Source of the DNA: Staphylococcus sp. MI 10-1553
Lineage (GTDB): Bacteria > Bacillota > Bacilli > Staphylococcales > Staphylococcaceae
Assembly (NCBI RefSeq): GCF_010365305.1
Contig: NZ_CP048279.1
Location: forward strand, 868,001-932,000
Direction: 5' to 3'
DNA: 64,000 nucleotides
Part shown: piece by piece, positions 46,829 through 57,033 of the stretch
Numbering within the stretch: the first letter of the stretch is position 1
Layout of the letters: each line of letters begins with the position of its first letter
Notes under the pieces: model-generated
What the model was told of the DNA's origin: nothing
Seen by the model: only the letters and a program-made list of their open reading frames with translations
The model's database searches: none
Program-made: the position numbers and the translations under genes

Positions 46829-47359
46829 ATGAATTTTAAAAGAAAAATTTCTGAAACGTTAGGCAATAAAGTACTAGATATTGAAACGATTGATCGAAAA
46901 GATGTGCTACCGACGACAGAACAAGAGATACGTGTAAGACGTGAACGTGCAGAAGCGATTGTGAGAAAGAAGGCGCTGTTATCTTCAGGTGCAACCGTTG
47001 TTCCTATACCGGGATTTGATTTTGGGATGGACATGAAATTAATGCGCGACGTCATTGATGATGTGAACAAAATTTACGGCTTAGATCATCAACAAGTGAA
47101 CCAAATGAGTGATGACATGAAAAACCGTATATTGATGGCGGCCGGTATTCAAGGCAGTCAATTAATTGGTAAAAAAGTGTCGAGTGGATTGTTGAAAGTT
47201 TTAGTACGTGATGTAGCTAAGAGAACTGCTGCGAAACAGACACGTTGGTTCCCGATTGTAGGACAAGCCGTTTCAGCGTCCATTAGTTATTATTTTATGG
47301 TTAAAGTCGGTAAAGACCATATTCAAAAATGCGAAAATGTAGTAAAATCATTATTATAG
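46829..47359 (+). CDS. DUF697-like (YcjF-type) membrane-associated protein
   Basis: 176 residues. A charged N-terminal third is followed by two weakly hydrophobic helices: ALLSSGATVVPIPGFDFGMDM, then, after QGSQLIGKKVSSGLLK, RWFPIVGQAVSASISYYFM. This arrangement resembles the C-terminal domain of YcjF/DUF697 proteins, which in other bacteria is linked to GTPases. No GTPase domain is present here. It has GAGGTGAG upstream. No function is known to me. Confidence 0.65.
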   Translation: MNFKRKISETLGNKVLDIETIDRKDVLPTTEQEIRVRRERAEAIVRKKALLSSGATVVPIPGFDFGMDMKLMRDVIDDVNKIYGLDHQQVNQMSDDMKNRILMAAGIQGSQLIGKKVSSGLLKVLVRDVAKRTAAKQTRWFPIVGQAVSASISYYFMVKVGKDHIQKCENVVKSLL

Positions 47360-47523
47360 CATGTAAAAAATTTCACAAAGCACTATCAATGGCGTTCAAA
47401 ATCGAGATGTCGGGGCATTTACGAATTGAATTTAAATATAGAATTTGGTAATGTAATGCTATGTAGCGAAGTTAAATATAATTTATGCTAGTAAATCTAG
47501 AAGTAGAAGGAGTAAGATGACAG

Positions 47524-47790
47524 ATGGAACAACAATCATATGTAATTATTGACGAAACAGGTATTCACGCACGTCCTGCAACAATGCTTGTTCAAACAGC
47601 TTCAAAATTCGATTCAGATATTCAATTAGAGTATAACAGTAAAAAAGTTAACTTAAAATCTATCATGGGTGTTATGAGCTTAGGTGTGGGTAAAGACGCA
47701 GAAATTACAATTTATGCTGACGGTAGCGATGAAAAAGGCGCAATCGACGCAATCACTGAAGTATTATCTAAAGAAGGATTAACAAAATAA
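47524..47790 (+). CDS. ptsH: Phosphocarrier protein HPr
   Basis: 88 residues. His15 in GIHARPA is the site phosphorylated by EI, and Ser46 in LKSIMGVM is the regulatory site for HPr kinase, which links it to CcpA-mediated catabolite control. It passes phosphate to the sugar-specific EIIA proteins. It ends on the base where ptsI begins, so the two are coupled. The ribosome-binding site reads AGAAGGAG. Confidence 0.97.
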   Translation: MEQQSYVIIDETGIHARPATMLVQTASKFDSDIQLEYNSKKVNLKSIMGVMSLGVGKDAEITIYADGSDEKGAIDAITEVLSKEGLTK

Positions 47791-49511
47791 TGTCAAATAT
47801 TATTAAGGGAATTGCAGCTTCTGATGGTGTTGCTATTGCCAAAGCGTATCTGCTCGTAGAACCCGATTTAAGTTTTAGTAACGAAAAGACGGACCAACCG
47901 GAAGCGGAAGTCCAAAAATTTAATGAGGCGCTTAACAACTCTAAAATTGAATTAACGAAAATTCGTAATCATGCAGAGGAACAATTAGGTGCGGATAAAG
48001 CGGCTATCTTTGATGCACATTTACTCGTTTTAGATGATCCTGAGTTAATTCAACCGATTGAAGAGAAAATTAAAAATGAAAGCGCAAGTGCACCTCAAGC
48101 ATTAACTGAAGTGACACAAAACTTCATTACTATTTTCGAATCAATGGATAACGAATATATGAAGGAACGTGCTGCGGATATCCGCGACGTAGCTAAACGT
48201 GTTTTAGCGCACATTTTAGGGGTGGAATTACCAAATCCGAGTATCATTGATGAAAGCGTCATCATTGTGGCTCAAGATTTGACGCCATCAGATACAGCAC
48301 AGTTAAACAAACAATATGTTCAAGGATTCGTTACCGACATTGGTGGTCGTACTTCACATTCAGCAATTATGAGTCGTTCATTAGAGATTCCTGCTGTTGT
48401 AGGTACAAAATCAATTTCTGAGTCTGTACAACAAGGGGACATGGTTATCGTCGACGGTTTAACAGGGGATGTCATCGTTAATCCTTCAGACGATGAAATC
48501 AAAGCGTATCAACATAAGCGTGAATCTTTCTTTGCAGATCGTGAAGCGTTGAAACAATTACGTGACGAACCATCGAAAACATTAGATGGACATGAAGTAG
48601 AACTTGCGGCGAACATTGGTACACCGAATGATTTAGAAGGTGTGCACAACAATGGCGCAGAAGGTATCGGTTTATACCGTACTGAGTTCCTTTACATGGG
48701 CCGCGACAACATGCCGACTGAAGATGAGCAATTTGAAGCGTATAAAAAAGTGCTCGAATCAATGGAAGGTAAACGCGTTGTCGTACGTACGTTAGATATC
48801 GGTGGTGACAAAGAACTACCATATTTAAACTTACCTGAAGAAATGAACCCATTCTTAGGATACCGTGCGATTCGTTTATGCTTAGATCAACCTGAAATTT
48901 TCCGTCCACAATTACGTGCATTATTAAGAGCTTCAGCATACGGTAAATTGAATATTATGTTCCCAATGGTGGCAACAATTCAAGAATTCCGTGATGCGAA
49001 AGCGTTACTTCTTGAAGAAAAGGAAAACTTGAAACAAGAAGGCGTAGAAGTGAGCGACGATATCGAATTAGGTATCATGGTTGAAATCCCAGCAACAGCC
49101 GCACTTGCAGATGTATTTGCGAAAGAAGTGGATTTCTTCAGTATCGGTACAAACGATTTAATTCAATACACAATGGCTGCAGACCGTATGTCAGAACGTG
49201 TATCTTACCTTTACCAACCATACAACCCATCAATCTTACGTTTAATTAAACAAGTCATTGACGCATCTCACCAAGAGGGCAAATGGACAGGTATGTGTGG
49301 TGAAATGGCTGGCGACGAAACAGCAATTCCATTATTAATTGGTTTAGGATTAGATGAGTTCTCAATGAGTGCAACTTCTATCTTAAAAGCACGTCGTCAA
49401 ATTAAAGATTTAAGCCGTACTGAAATGGTACAATTAGCAGACCGTGCATTAAATTGCGCAACTGTTGATGAAGTTGTTGACCTTGTAAAAGCAAAAACAA
49501 CAAAAGCTTAA
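47790..49511 (+). CDS. ptsI: PTS enzyme I (phosphoenolpyruvate-protein phosphotransferase)
   Basis: 573 residues. The N-terminal phosphohistidine domain carries His190 in [12 protein letters not shown]. The PEP-binding TIM barrel contains [26 protein letters not shown] and the active-site MCGEMAGDE near residue 500. It takes phosphate from PEP and gives it to HPr. A terminator lies 13 bases downstream. Confidence 0.97.
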   Translation: MSNIIKGIAASDGVAIAKAYLLVEPDLSFSNEKTDQPEAEVQKFNEALNNSKIELTKIRNHAEEQLGADKAAIFDAHLLVLDDPELIQPIEEKIKNESASAPQALTEVTQNFITIFESMDNEYMKERAADIRDVAKRVLAHILGVELPNPSIIDESVIIVAQDLTPSDTAQLNKQYVQGFVTDIGGRTSHSAIMSRSLEIPAVVGTKSISESVQQGDMVIVDGLTGDVIVNPSDDEIKAYQHKRESFFADREALKQLRDEPSKTLDGHEVELAANIGTPNDLEGVHNNGAEGIGLYRTEFLYMGRDNMPTEDEQFEAYKKVLESMEGKRVVVRTLDIGGDKELPYLNLPEEMNPFLGYRAIRLCLDQPEIFRPQLRALLRASAYGKLNIMFPMVATIQEFRDAKALLLEEKENLKQEGVEVSDDIELGIMVEIPATAALADVFAKEVDFFSIGTNDLIQYTMAADRMSERVSYLYQPYNPSILRLIKQVIDASHQEGKWTGMCGEMAGDETAIPLLIGLGLDEFSMSATSILKARRQIKDLSRTEMVQLADRALNCATVDEVVDLVKAKTTKA

Positions 49512-49524
49512 TTGATACAAATAA

Positions 49525-49566
49525 AAAGAGATTGAGTCAATCTTTGCGACTCAGTCTCTTTTTTGG
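49525..49566 (+). terminator. Terminator of ptsHI
   Basis: AAGAGATTGAGTC pairs with GACTCAGTCTCTT around a nine-base loop, followed by TTTT. Confidence 0.88.
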
Positions 49567-49634
49567 TTGTGGCTAATGCTGTCATTAATATTTTAAAGAG
49601 ACATGTACAGGGGGGAAATGATAAAACTTAAAAA

Positions 49635-50177
49635 AGGGATGGGACATAAAAATTTTTGATGCTATTGATGCAGTATTTTTGTTAAACTTGCCCTCTCCCT
49701 AAGAATTTTGTTTTTGATTGCCATCATGGCTTCGCTTTCCGAGGGGCTGACTCTTCAACTCAATACGGCTTGATTGAAATGAACACTTGATCGATGCCGA
49801 ATTGGATTTTGGGAGCAGTACAGAAATCTCATGTGTCACAAACATTTCGTAGTACTCCCCCCGCAAGGCTGACTAGACTTCTCAAAAGCATAAGTATTTA
49901 GAAGTCAGACAGCTACTGCGATAAACAGTAATCGCTATTTAAAGTAAAGACGTGACTGTTAACAGTATGCACTCATTCCCTCAGGAGTCTCAGCCTTCTG
50001 GGCAATCTTAGACCCAATACAGCGAAACTGAGGGCAAGTTGATGAAATCAAGAAAACAATAGCATCCATTTTTTGTATCCCATTCACCCTCATTTTTCGA
50101 CGGTTTTAAAGTCGTTAATGAATCATAAATCTCTGAATGGATTGAGGCTTAAAATTTTCTATGTCCCAATTCCTTCC
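49635..50177 (+). repeat. Intergenic hairpin repeat, copy D (full length)
   Basis: About 543 bases between the convergent ptsI and glutaredoxin genes. The ends form imperfect terminal inverted repeats: GGGACATAAAAATTTT at the left, and its complement-like AAAATTTTCTATGTCCC at the right. In between lie several hairpins, including AAGGCTGACTAGACTTCTCA. It matches copy E over its full length in inverse orientation. No reading frame inside looks coding. Confidence 0.85.
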
Positions 50178-50208
50178 TACGCAAATAAACAATATTCAAA
50201 TGATGCAA

Positions 50209-50442
50209 TTATAATTGAATACCGAGCTTTTTGTTCATCAAATCTAAATCGACTTGATACATTGGCTCGCCATCAATTAAAATGAACGGTGTTGAAAAAG
50301 CATCATGTTCAATCATTTCGTTTCTATACGTTGAATTGTCAATGTTTCGTTCTTCAAATGGGACATCGTGATTCTCAAGATATTGTTTGACGAATGAACA
50401 AGGAGGACATTCATTTTGTGTGTAAATAATAACTTCTGACAT
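50209..50442 (-). CDS. Glutaredoxin-like protein (NrdH type)
   Basis: 77 residues from ATG 50442, with AAAGTAGG upstream; a longer frame from 50460 is less likely. The redox site CPPC at residues 12-15 stands after VIIYTQNE, and the cis-proline region STPFILIDGE is present, followed by a short C-terminal helix. Such small thioredoxin-fold proteins reduce disulfides, for example of ribonucleotide reductase. It is monocistronic, divergent from cydA. Confidence 0.85.
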   Translation of the reverse strand: MSEVIIYTQNECPPCSFVKQYLENHDVPFEERNIDNSTYRNEMIEHDAFSTPFILIDGEPMYQVDLDLMNKKLGIQL

Positions 50443-50644
50443 AGAGACGCCTACTTTCATATCAATTGTTGTTACATCTTAATCGACACTTTAATAAAAT
50501 GCAACTGAATCGACTGTATAAAAATGACAAATTTTGGTCATGTCATTAAATTGTCAATGTCTTAATGAACAAAAATATATAAATGTGGCCTGTGTATCGT
50601 TTATAATGAATGGACATTTTCATTATAGGTAAGGAGGTCATGAA

Positions 50645-51988
50645 ATGGATGCAGTGGACATTAGTCGATTTTTGACGGGAATGACACTTGCAGTCCACAT
50701 TATTTTTGCAACGATTGGTGTAGGTATGCCACTTTTCTTTGCGATGGCAGAATTTATTGGCATTAAAAAGAAAAGTGCTCAATATATGGCATTAGCTCAA
50801 CGATGGGCTAAGGGATATACGATTACCGTGGCAGTAGGTGTAGTAACAGGGACTATTATAGGTTTACAGTTATCATTACTATGGCCTACGTTTATGCGAA
50901 TAGGTGGGCACGTCATTGCTTTACCATTATTTATGGAAACATTTGCGTTTTTCTTTGAGGCGATTTTCTTAAGTATTTATTTATACACTTGGAATCGTTT
51001 CAAAAATCAATGGATACACTTTTTCATTAGTATCCCAGTGATTATCGGTGGAAGTTTTTCCGCTTTCTTTATTACATCGGTCAATTCCTTCATGAATACA
51101 CCGGCAGGTATGGCAATAGAAAATGGGCGCATGGTCAATGTGGATCCAATAGCAGCGATGTTCAACGCATCATTTTTTGTTAGATCTTTCCATGTTATTG
51201 CTACAGCACTTATGACAATGGCGTTCATTTTAGCAAGTATTGCAGCGTTTAAGTTACTTAAAAACAAAATTGAAAAGGATCGACGTTATCATCAAGCAGC
51301 ACTGAAAATGACGATGATCGCCGGATTAATTTTTTCAATGTTATCGATGTTAGCAGGGGATTTATCTGCGAAGTTTTTACATCAAGAACAACCTGAGAAA
51401 CTTGCGGCATATGAGTGGCATTTTAATACAGAATCTCAAGCTGATCTCGTGTTATTTGGTGTACTCGATGAATCAACGCAAGAAGTGAAAGGCGCCATCC
51501 ATATTCCAGGTGCGTTAAGCTTTTTATCTGATTCAAGTTTTGATACAGAAGTAAAAGGACTCAATGAATTTCCAAAAGATGAATTACCACCACTAATTGT
51601 CCATTATTTCTTTGATTTAATGGTATTCTTTGGGATTTTCTGTTTTGCCATTTCATTCGCTTATGTCATGGCATTGTGGATTAAAAAATTCAACCCACAT
51701 CATAAACTTTTGCTCTATGCAACATTGTTAGGTGGTCCAGCAGCAATGTTAGCGATTGAGTTTGGTTGGTTCTTAACTGAGCTTGGGCGTCAACCGTGGA
51801 TAGTCAGAGGCTTCTTAAAAGTACAAGATGCTGCGACAGATGCAAGTGGACTCGTGTTTGTGACGATTTTATTTGCAATACTTTATTTCGTGCTGTTATT
51901 CTCAGCCACATACGTGCTTGTGAGAATGTTTAAAAATAAGCCGGTCTATCAGCACATTGAAAGTTTAAGGCAACGAGGTGATGCATGA
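50645..51988 (+). CDS. cydA: Cytochrome bd-type quinol oxidase subunit I
   Basis: 447 residues with about nine membrane helices. Heme and quinol features include the N-terminal ISRFLTGMTLAVHIIFATIG with the His ligand of a b-type heme, RWAKGYTITVAVGVVTGT, the helix FAFFFEAIFLSIYLYTWNR, and the late segment EFGWFLTELGRQPW. The Q-loop is of the short type. This high-affinity oxidase uses menaquinol at low oxygen or under NO stress, complementing qox. AAGGAGGT precedes the start, and a TATAAT at 50602 is a likely -10. It overlaps cydB by one base. Confidence 0.95.
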   Translation: MDAVDISRFLTGMTLAVHIIFATIGVGMPLFFAMAEFIGIKKKSAQYMALAQRWAKGYTITVAVGVVTGTIIGLQLSLLWPTFMRIGGHVIALPLFMETFAFFFEAIFLSIYLYTWNRFKNQWIHFFISIPVIIGGSFSAFFITSVNSFMNTPAGMAIENGRMVNVDPIAAMFNASFFVRSFHVIATALMTMAFILASIAAFKLLKNKIEKDRRYHQAALKMTMIAGLIFSMLSMLAGDLSAKFLHQEQPEKLAAYEWHFNTESQADLVLFGVLDESTQEVKGAIHIPGALSFLSDSSFDTEVKGLNEFPKDELPPLIVHYFFDLMVFFGIFCFAISFAYVMALWIKKFNPHHKLLLYATLLGGPAAMLAIEFGWFLTELGRQPWIVRGFLKVQDAATDASGLVFVTILFAILYFVLLFSATYVLVRMFKNKPVYQHIESLRQRGDA

Positions 51989-53007
51989 TGAGTTATGAAG
52001 TGATAGGGATAACAGTACTCTGGATTTTCTTATTTGGTTATATCATCGTCGCTTCGATTGATTTCGGCGCAGGATTTTTCTCGCTACATGCAAAATTATT
52101 TGGACAATCGCATGATATTAATGATTTAATTCAACGTTATTTGAATCCTGTGTGGGAAGTAACAAACGTATTTTTTGTCTTTTTCTTTGTAGGTATTGTC
52201 GGATTTTTCCCAGACACAGCTTATTATTACGGCACAGTGCTATTAGTGCCAGGTTCGATCGCGCTAATTTTACTTTCGATTCGAGGGGCCTTTTACGCTT
52301 TCGAAAATTATGGTCAAGATAGTAAGTTGTCTTGGCTCATGTTATATGCGGTATCAGGATTACTGATTCCTGCTTCGCTATCAACGGCATTAACCATTTC
52401 TGAGGGTGGTTATATCACAGAGTCATCTTCTGGCAAGGTTGATTTGAATTGGACAGAATTACTATTAAGTCCATTCGGTTGGGCGGTAGTTCTATTAGCC
52501 ATTGTGTCTGTGTTATACATTTCATCAGGATTTTTAACATTTTATGCGCACCGTGCCAAAGATAAACCAGCATATCAATTGATGCGTAAATGGTTTTTAA
52601 TGTGGGGCGCACCGATGATTATGATGTCATTGTTTGTGTTTTTATCATTAAGAATGCAAAACAAAGCACACTTTATGACAGCAGTGTTTGATTATGGCTG
52701 GTTATTTATGATCAGTTTCATCGCTTTTGTTATTGCTGGCGTACTGACACTCTTGAAAAAAGCACACGGTATCGCTTTTATCTTTGTCATCATTCAAATG
52801 GGTACAGCCTTTTTCGGATATGGATTAAGCAAGTTGCCATACATTTTATATCCGTACGTGCACATTGACGATGCGGTCACAAATGATAGTATGGCGTTAG
52901 TGTTAACGATCGCATTTATCGGTGGTTTACTATTATTGTTACCGTCACTCTTTTTCATATTTAAATTGTTCGTATTTGATAAAGAATACGTCCGTGGTAA
53001 AAAGTAA
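51988..53007 (+). CDS. cydB: Cytochrome bd-type quinol oxidase subunit II
   Basis: 339 residues with about eight membrane helices. The opening contains the typical GYIIVASIDFGAGFFSLHA with the conserved Asp, and ...YLNPVWEVTNVFFVFFFVG follows. It stabilises CydA and the heme sites. Two adjacent ATGs are available (51985 and 51988); the ribosome-binding site CGAGGTG suits the second better. It ends the cydAB operon before a strong terminator. Confidence 0.94.
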   Translation: MSYEVIGITVLWIFLFGYIIVASIDFGAGFFSLHAKLFGQSHDINDLIQRYLNPVWEVTNVFFVFFFVGIVGFFPDTAYYYGTVLLVPGSIALILLSIRGAFYAFENYGQDSKLSWLMLYAVSGLLIPASLSTALTISEGGYITESSSGKVDLNWTELLLSPFGWAVVLLAIVSVLYISSGFLTFYAHRAKDKPAYQLMRKWFLMWGAPMIMMSLFVFLSLRMQNKAHFMTAVFDYGWLFMISFIAFVIAGVLTLLKKAHGIAFIFVIIQMGTAFFGYGLSKLPYILYPYVHIDDAVTNDSMALVLTIAFIGGLLLLLPSLFFIFKLFVFDKEYVRGKK

Positions 53008-53073
53008 GCCGGACCAGCAAAACGATGCATCATTAATCATTTTGTAGTAATATGATAATAGTATTGAATACAT

Positions 53074-53129
53074 GTGTGGCTTAAAGTGTAGGATCATAGA
53101 CATCTGGACACTTTGAGCCCACATTTTTA
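53074..53129 (+). terminator. Terminator of cydAB
   Basis: TGTGGCTTAAAGTGT pairs with ACACTTTGAGCCCACA around a loop of about 20 bases, followed by TTTTTAATTT. Confidence 0.8.
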
Positions 53130-53155
53130 ATTTAACTTAATTCAGGAGGCCAAAA

Positions 53156-53815
53156 ATGGATAAAGAGTATGTAGTCATTGGTCTAGGTCGCTTCGGTGGC
53201 AGTATTGTAAGAGAATTGAACGCGTTAGATATGGATGTCATGGCGATAGATAAAGATGAAAATCGTGTCGATGAATACAGTGATATTGCGACACATGCCG
53301 TCGTGGCTGATACGACTGACGAAGCCGTTATGAAAAGTTTAGGAATCCGAAATTTTGATCATGTCATCGTAGCAATCGGGGAAAATATTCAGGCAAGTAC
53401 GTTAACGACATTGATTCTTAAAGAACTCGGTGTTAAAAAAGTGACGGCTAAAGCACAAAACGATTATCACGCCAAGATTTTAAACAAAATTGGTGCCGAT
53501 ACAGTCGTGCATCCTGAAAGAGACATGGGTCGTCGTATCGCGCATAATGTGGCTAGTGCAACAGTGCTCGATTATTTAGAGCTTTCTGATGAACACTCCA
53601 TCGTAGAAATTAAAGCGAGCGAAACGATGGCAGGACAAACCCTCATCGACTTAGATATTCGTGCCAAGTTTGGGATTAATATTATTGCGATTAAAAGAGG
53701 GAAGGAAATCATCGTCGCACCCGATCCAGATATGGGATTAGAATTTGATGATATTTTAATTATGATTGGTCACGATAATGATTTAACACGTTTTGAGAAG
53801 AAAATGGCACATTAA
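53156..53815 (+). CDS. ktrA: Potassium uptake regulatory subunit (RCK protein KtrA/KtrC)
   Basis: 219 residues. The N-terminal RCK Rossmann domain opens YVVIGLGRFGGSIVRELN, with Asp/Glu at the end of the second strand (MAIDKDENRVDEY), fitting nucleotide binding. The C-terminal TrkA-C domain (about 135-219) is present; in staphylococci this domain binds c-di-AMP. It gates the KtrB or KtrD channel proteins encoded elsewhere. Gene order after cydAB matches S. aureus ktrA. Strong AGGAGG site. Confidence 0.92.
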   Translation: MDKEYVVIGLGRFGGSIVRELNALDMDVMAIDKDENRVDEYSDIATHAVVADTTDEAVMKSLGIRNFDHVIVAIGENIQASTLTTLILKELGVKKVTAKAQNDYHAKILNKIGADTVVHPERDMGRRIAHNVASATVLDYLELSDEHSIVEIKASETMAGQTLIDLDIRAKFGINIIAIKRGKEIIVAPDPDMGLEFDDILIMIGHDNDLTRFEKKMAH

Positions 53816-53824
53816 TGGATAGAG

Positions 53825-53856
53825 AAGCGGGATGGCTGAGGCTGTCTCGCTTTTTT
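53825..53856 (+). terminator. Terminator of ktrA
   Basis: AAGCGGGATGGC and GCTGTCTCGCTT form a stem directly followed by TTTTTT, ten bases after the ktrA stop. Confidence 0.82.
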
Positions 53857-53962
53857 GTGTTCATCGTAAGTGGTTAAACAGATAAAAGTGATGAATGTGA
53901 TGTGTAAAATTAAGTATCTTTTTTACTTTAATGTACTATGATATACATAAGGAGATTAAAAG

Positions 53963-54013
53963 GTGAAAATTGATGATTTCATATGCGATGTTCAACCATT
54001 TGAAATCAGTTAA
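53963..54013 (+). CDS. Candidate 16-residue small ORF
   Basis: A GTG preceded by TAAGGAG at eight bases begins a 16-codon frame (MKIDDFICDVQPFEIS). An overlapping 21-codon frame begins at 53973. Only the strong ribosome-binding site supports it. Whether it is translated, or a leader for the next small gene, cannot be told. Confidence 0.25.
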   Translation: MKIDDFICDVQPFEIS

Positions 54014-54088
54014 TGCACTATCCATTGCGCTAATATGAGTCATATCACACTTATAATTTTAAGAATATTTCGAGAAAAGGTGATTATT

Positions 54089-54265
54089 ATGACTGTAATA
54101 AACTTTATGAGACTAGTAATATTGCTCGTATTAATCAGTTTTATTGTTGTTTACTTTACGTTAGGTTTTGGATGGTTAGGGCACATATTAATATGGATAC
54201 TGCTCATTCTCTCTTTAAGTTTTCAGCATTATAAAAATAAAGAAGACAAAAAGCATGGTTGGTAA
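54089..54265 (+). CDS. Small two-helix membrane protein (58 aa)
   Basis: 58 residues from ATG 54089, preceded by AAAAGGTGATT. Two closely spaced hydrophobic helices (about 5-26 and 28-46: RLVILLVLISFIVVYFTLG and LGHILIWILLILSL) are followed by a charged tail. No family is recognised. It lies between ktrA and the convergent rnjA terminator. Hydrophobicity and a good ribosome-binding site make it credible. Confidence 0.55.
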   Translation: MTVINFMRLVILLVLISFIVVYFTLGFGWLGHILIWILLILSLSFQHYKNKEDKKHGW

Positions 54266-54378
54266 TTGGAATGGATTGTTATAAAAAAATCGACAAAGTT
54301 AGCGCAAAATGGACAAAAATCTCTAGTGTATTGGGTTAATGACATCGAACTTTCTCAGCCCTTTACACAAAAATAAAC

Positions 54379-54407
54379 GAGTCTAGGTTTGTTGTTGTCC
54401 TAGACTC
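54379..54407 (-). terminator. Terminator of rpoY-rnjA
   Basis: GAGTCTAGG pairs with CCTAGACTC; on the minus strand TTTATTTTTG follows. It is 18 bases beyond the rnjA stop. Confidence 0.82.
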
Positions 54408-54424
54408 GGTCCTTATTGATACAT

Positions 54425-56104
54425 CTATTTTTCATTGACTTTCATAATGACTGGTAAAATCATTGGTTTACGTGCTGTTTTTTCGAACAAGTACGGTTGT
54501 AATGTTTCGATAATAGATGATTTCACTTGATGCCATTGAATATTTTCGTTGTGATTCAATTTATAGATAACATCTTGCTTAATCTTCTTTTGTGCGTCGT
54601 AAATCAATTGACCTGATTCACGCATGTAGACAAAACCGCGTGAGATGATGTCTGGCCCTGATAACAGTTGGTTTTTGTTGAAGTCAATGCTAACTACGAC
54701 AATGACTAAACCTTCTTCAGACAATAATTTACGGTCTCGAATTACGACATTACCAATATCACCAATACCGCTACCATCGACTAATACATTGCCTGATGGA
54801 ATACGGCCCGCTGTACGTGCGCTGTCTCGTGTCAACGCGAGAACGTCACCGATATCGTGAATGAAGACATTTTCTTCTGGTACGCCACAATCGACACCTG
54901 TTTGACCGTGTGCAACGAGCATACGATACTCACCATGGATTGGTAAGAAATATTTCGGTCTAATTAAGCGTAACATCAACTGTTGATCACCTTGAGAGCC
55001 GTGACCAGACGTATGGATGTTTGAAATCTTACTATGAATGACTTCAGCACCGGCTTGATATAAGGCATTGATTGTACGGTTAATGCTTTTCGTATTACCT
55101 GGAATAGGTGACGAACTGAATACGACCGTGTCTTCAGGAATGATTTTGATCTGCTTATGCGTACCATTTGCGATACGTGATAACGCCGCCATCGGTTCAC
55201 CTTGCGAGCCTGTACATAAAATTAATAATTCATGCTTTGGAATGCTATTAATTTTGTTTGGCTCAACGAACGTTTCAGGGGGCGCTTTAATGTAGCCTAA
55301 CTCTGTACCGATTTTGATGTTATTTTCCATCGAACGACCAAACGTCACGATTTTACGGTTGTATTTGACTGCGGCTTCGACGGCTTGCTGCACACGATAA
55401 ATGTTTGACGCGAAAGTCGCAAAAATAATACGTCCTGTACAATTACGGAAAATTTTATCTACGTTTTGACCGACTTCACGTTCACTCAGCGTAAAGTCTG
55501 GCACGAGTGAATTGGTAGAGTCAGAAAGTAAACAGAGTACGCCTTCATCACCGAGTTGCGCCATTTTACCAATATTGGCTGGTGCGCCGACTGGTGTGAA
55601 GTCAAACTTAAAGTCACCGGTATGCACGATTTTACCTTCAGGCGTATCGACAATGACACCGTATGCTTCAGGAATACTGTGTGTTGTCAAATAAAAACGC
55701 ACTTTAAAATGTTTTGAATCAATGACAGTATCCTCATCGATTTCAATCAGTTCAGCTTGGCGTAATAAATGATGTTCTTCTAATTTATTACGAATTAAAC
55801 CGAGTGCGAGTGGACCGCTGTAGATTGGTACATTAATCTTTTTGAGCAGGTAGGGCACACCACCGATATGATCTTCGTGACCATGTGTGATAATTAAACC
55901 TACAATTTTATCTTGGTTTTGTTCAAGATATGTGTAGTCTGGTATGACATAATCAATACCGAGTAAATTATCATCAGGGAATTTGATTCCTGCATCAATG
56001 ATTACAATTTCATCTTTATACTCGATGGCATAAGTGTTTTTACCGACTTCACCTAAACCACCTAACGCGTATACGCCAACTTCATTTTTTTGAAGTTGTT
56101 TCAT
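54425..56104 (-). CDS. rnjA: Ribonuclease J1
   Basis: 559 residues. The metallo-beta-lactamase site is HGHEDHIGG (about residue 74), with further metal ligands in [10 protein letters not shown]. The beta-CASP domain has [20 protein letters not shown] and [14 protein letters not shown]. RNase J1 is a 5'-3' exonuclease and endonuclease of the RNA degradosome. The last base of rpoY overlaps its start, so the two are translated together. Gene order matches S. aureus. Confidence 0.96.
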   Translation of the reverse strand: MKQLQKNEVGVYALGGLGEVGKNTYAIEYKDEIVIIDAGIKFPDDNLLGIDYVIPDYTYLEQNQDKIVGLIITHGHEDHIGGVPYLLKKINVPIYSGPLALGLIRNKLEEHHLLRQAELIEIDEDTVIDSKHFKVRFYLTTHSIPEAYGVIVDTPEGKIVHTGDFKFDFTPVGAPANIGKMAQLGDEGVLCLLSDSTNSLVPDFTLSEREVGQNVDKIFRNCTGRIIFATFASNIYRVQQAVEAAVKYNRKIVTFGRSMENNIKIGTELGYIKAPPETFVEPNKINSIPKHELLILCTGSQGEPMAALSRIANGTHKQIKIIPEDTVVFSSSPIPGNTKSINRTINALYQAGAEVIHSKISNIHTSGHGSQGDQQLMLRLIRPKYFLPIHGEYRMLVAHGQTGVDCGVPEENVFIHDIGDVLALTRDSARTAGRIPSGNVLVDGSGIGDIGNVVIRDRKLLSEEGLVIVVVSIDFNKNQLLSGPDIISRGFVYMRESGQLIYDAQKKIKQDVIYKLNHNENIQWHQVKSSIIETLQPYLFEKTARKPMILPVIMKVNEK

Positions 56105-56319
56105 TATTGCGCGCGCTCCACATTAAAATGTTCGGATTGTTGTTCATATTCTAAATGTGCGCCCTCTAATTTAGTTATGAATTCAATATTGTAGTTGCGT
56201 TCTTTCAAATAACGACGAACTTGTTCTTCAGATTGTGCTTCAACATAAATGCTTTGTGTATTTTCACGTACGATGACTTCATCGCGATGATGTTGATAAA
56301 AAACTTTAAAAATTGACAT
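56104..56319 (-). CDS. rpoY: RNA polymerase epsilon subunit
   Basis: 71 residues with the RpoY (DUF1447) pattern [26 protein letters not shown] and [14 protein letters not shown]. This small accessory subunit of Gram-positive RNA polymerase binds near the downstream DNA jaw. It is conserved just upstream of rnjA in Firmicutes, and the overlap of one base with rnjA is seen here. AGGAGG precedes the ATG. Confidence 0.93.
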   Translation of the reverse strand: MSIFKVFYQHHRDEVIVRENTQSIYVEAQSEEQVRRYLKERNYNIEFITKLEGAHLEYEQQSEHFNVERAQ

Positions 56320-56657
56320 ATATTTTCCTCCTAAGTTGGATCACTTATCTTTCATTGATTGATATGCTTGAACAATTGAAATGAAGAGTGAAAATAAAAA
56401 ACATGAATCGAATATGTATCTCTAAGAATGTCTACATCATTCAATTCACCATTCATTCACTGCTCGTTTTCAATATGTATAGCAGTTATTAAATTTCCGT
56501 TCTCGTTTGAGTGTATGGCGATGCGCACATACAGCCCAGTTAGTATTATTTTACATGATGTTATCGAATAAATAAAGCGGAATGTGATAAACTAAATAGT
56601 ATCTTATAATTAAATGAATGGAACCTCATTTAAAATTCCCCGAAATAGGTGATGAAG
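56320..56657. other. Divergent intergenic region, no gene seen
   Basis: 338 AT-rich bases between rpoY (minus) and the DUF protein at 56658 (plus). It must contain divergent promoters. I see no strong hairpin or coding frame. Confidence 0.5.
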
Positions 56658-56930
56658 ATGAAAAGTGCGAGTCAATTACTAGAAGAAGTTAAAAACGAAC
56701 GGAACCGGGAAGATAAGTTTTTGCGCGAAATTCAATTTGAAGTAAGACGTAATGAAGTGACGATGTTTTTTGAGTATGAAGAAGTTCAAACGGCGACGCA
56801 AGAAACGCATTATTTCAGAAAACACAATCATGACCCTGAATTTTTGGACATTGAAACATTTGAAACACTTAAAAAGGCATTGGATGAAGAGGGCATTCGT
56901 TATAAACAACGTAGAGACATGTTTATGTAA
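56658..56930 (+). CDS. Conserved small protein of unknown function (90 aa)
   Basis: 90 residues from ATG 56658, with AGGTG six bases upstream; two earlier starts (56649 GTG, 56652 ATG) would overlap that site. It is charged and soluble, with the pattern LLEEVKNERNREDKF, then EVTMFFEYEEV, and ending YKQRRDMFM. A protein of this size stands at the same place between rpoY and def in S. aureus as I remember it. No function is known. Confidence 0.7.
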   Translation: MKSASQLLEEVKNERNREDKFLREIQFEVRRNEVTMFFEYEEVQTATQETHYFRKHNHDPEFLDIETFETLKKALDEEGIRYKQRRDMFM

Positions 56931-57033
56931 CTTATCGGATGAGTTGAAAAGGTATCACAGCGAAGAAAACAGCGGAGAAGGATTGACTTTCCCGCTCTTT
57001 TTTTATGCTGTAACATTGTGCAAATGAAAAAAG

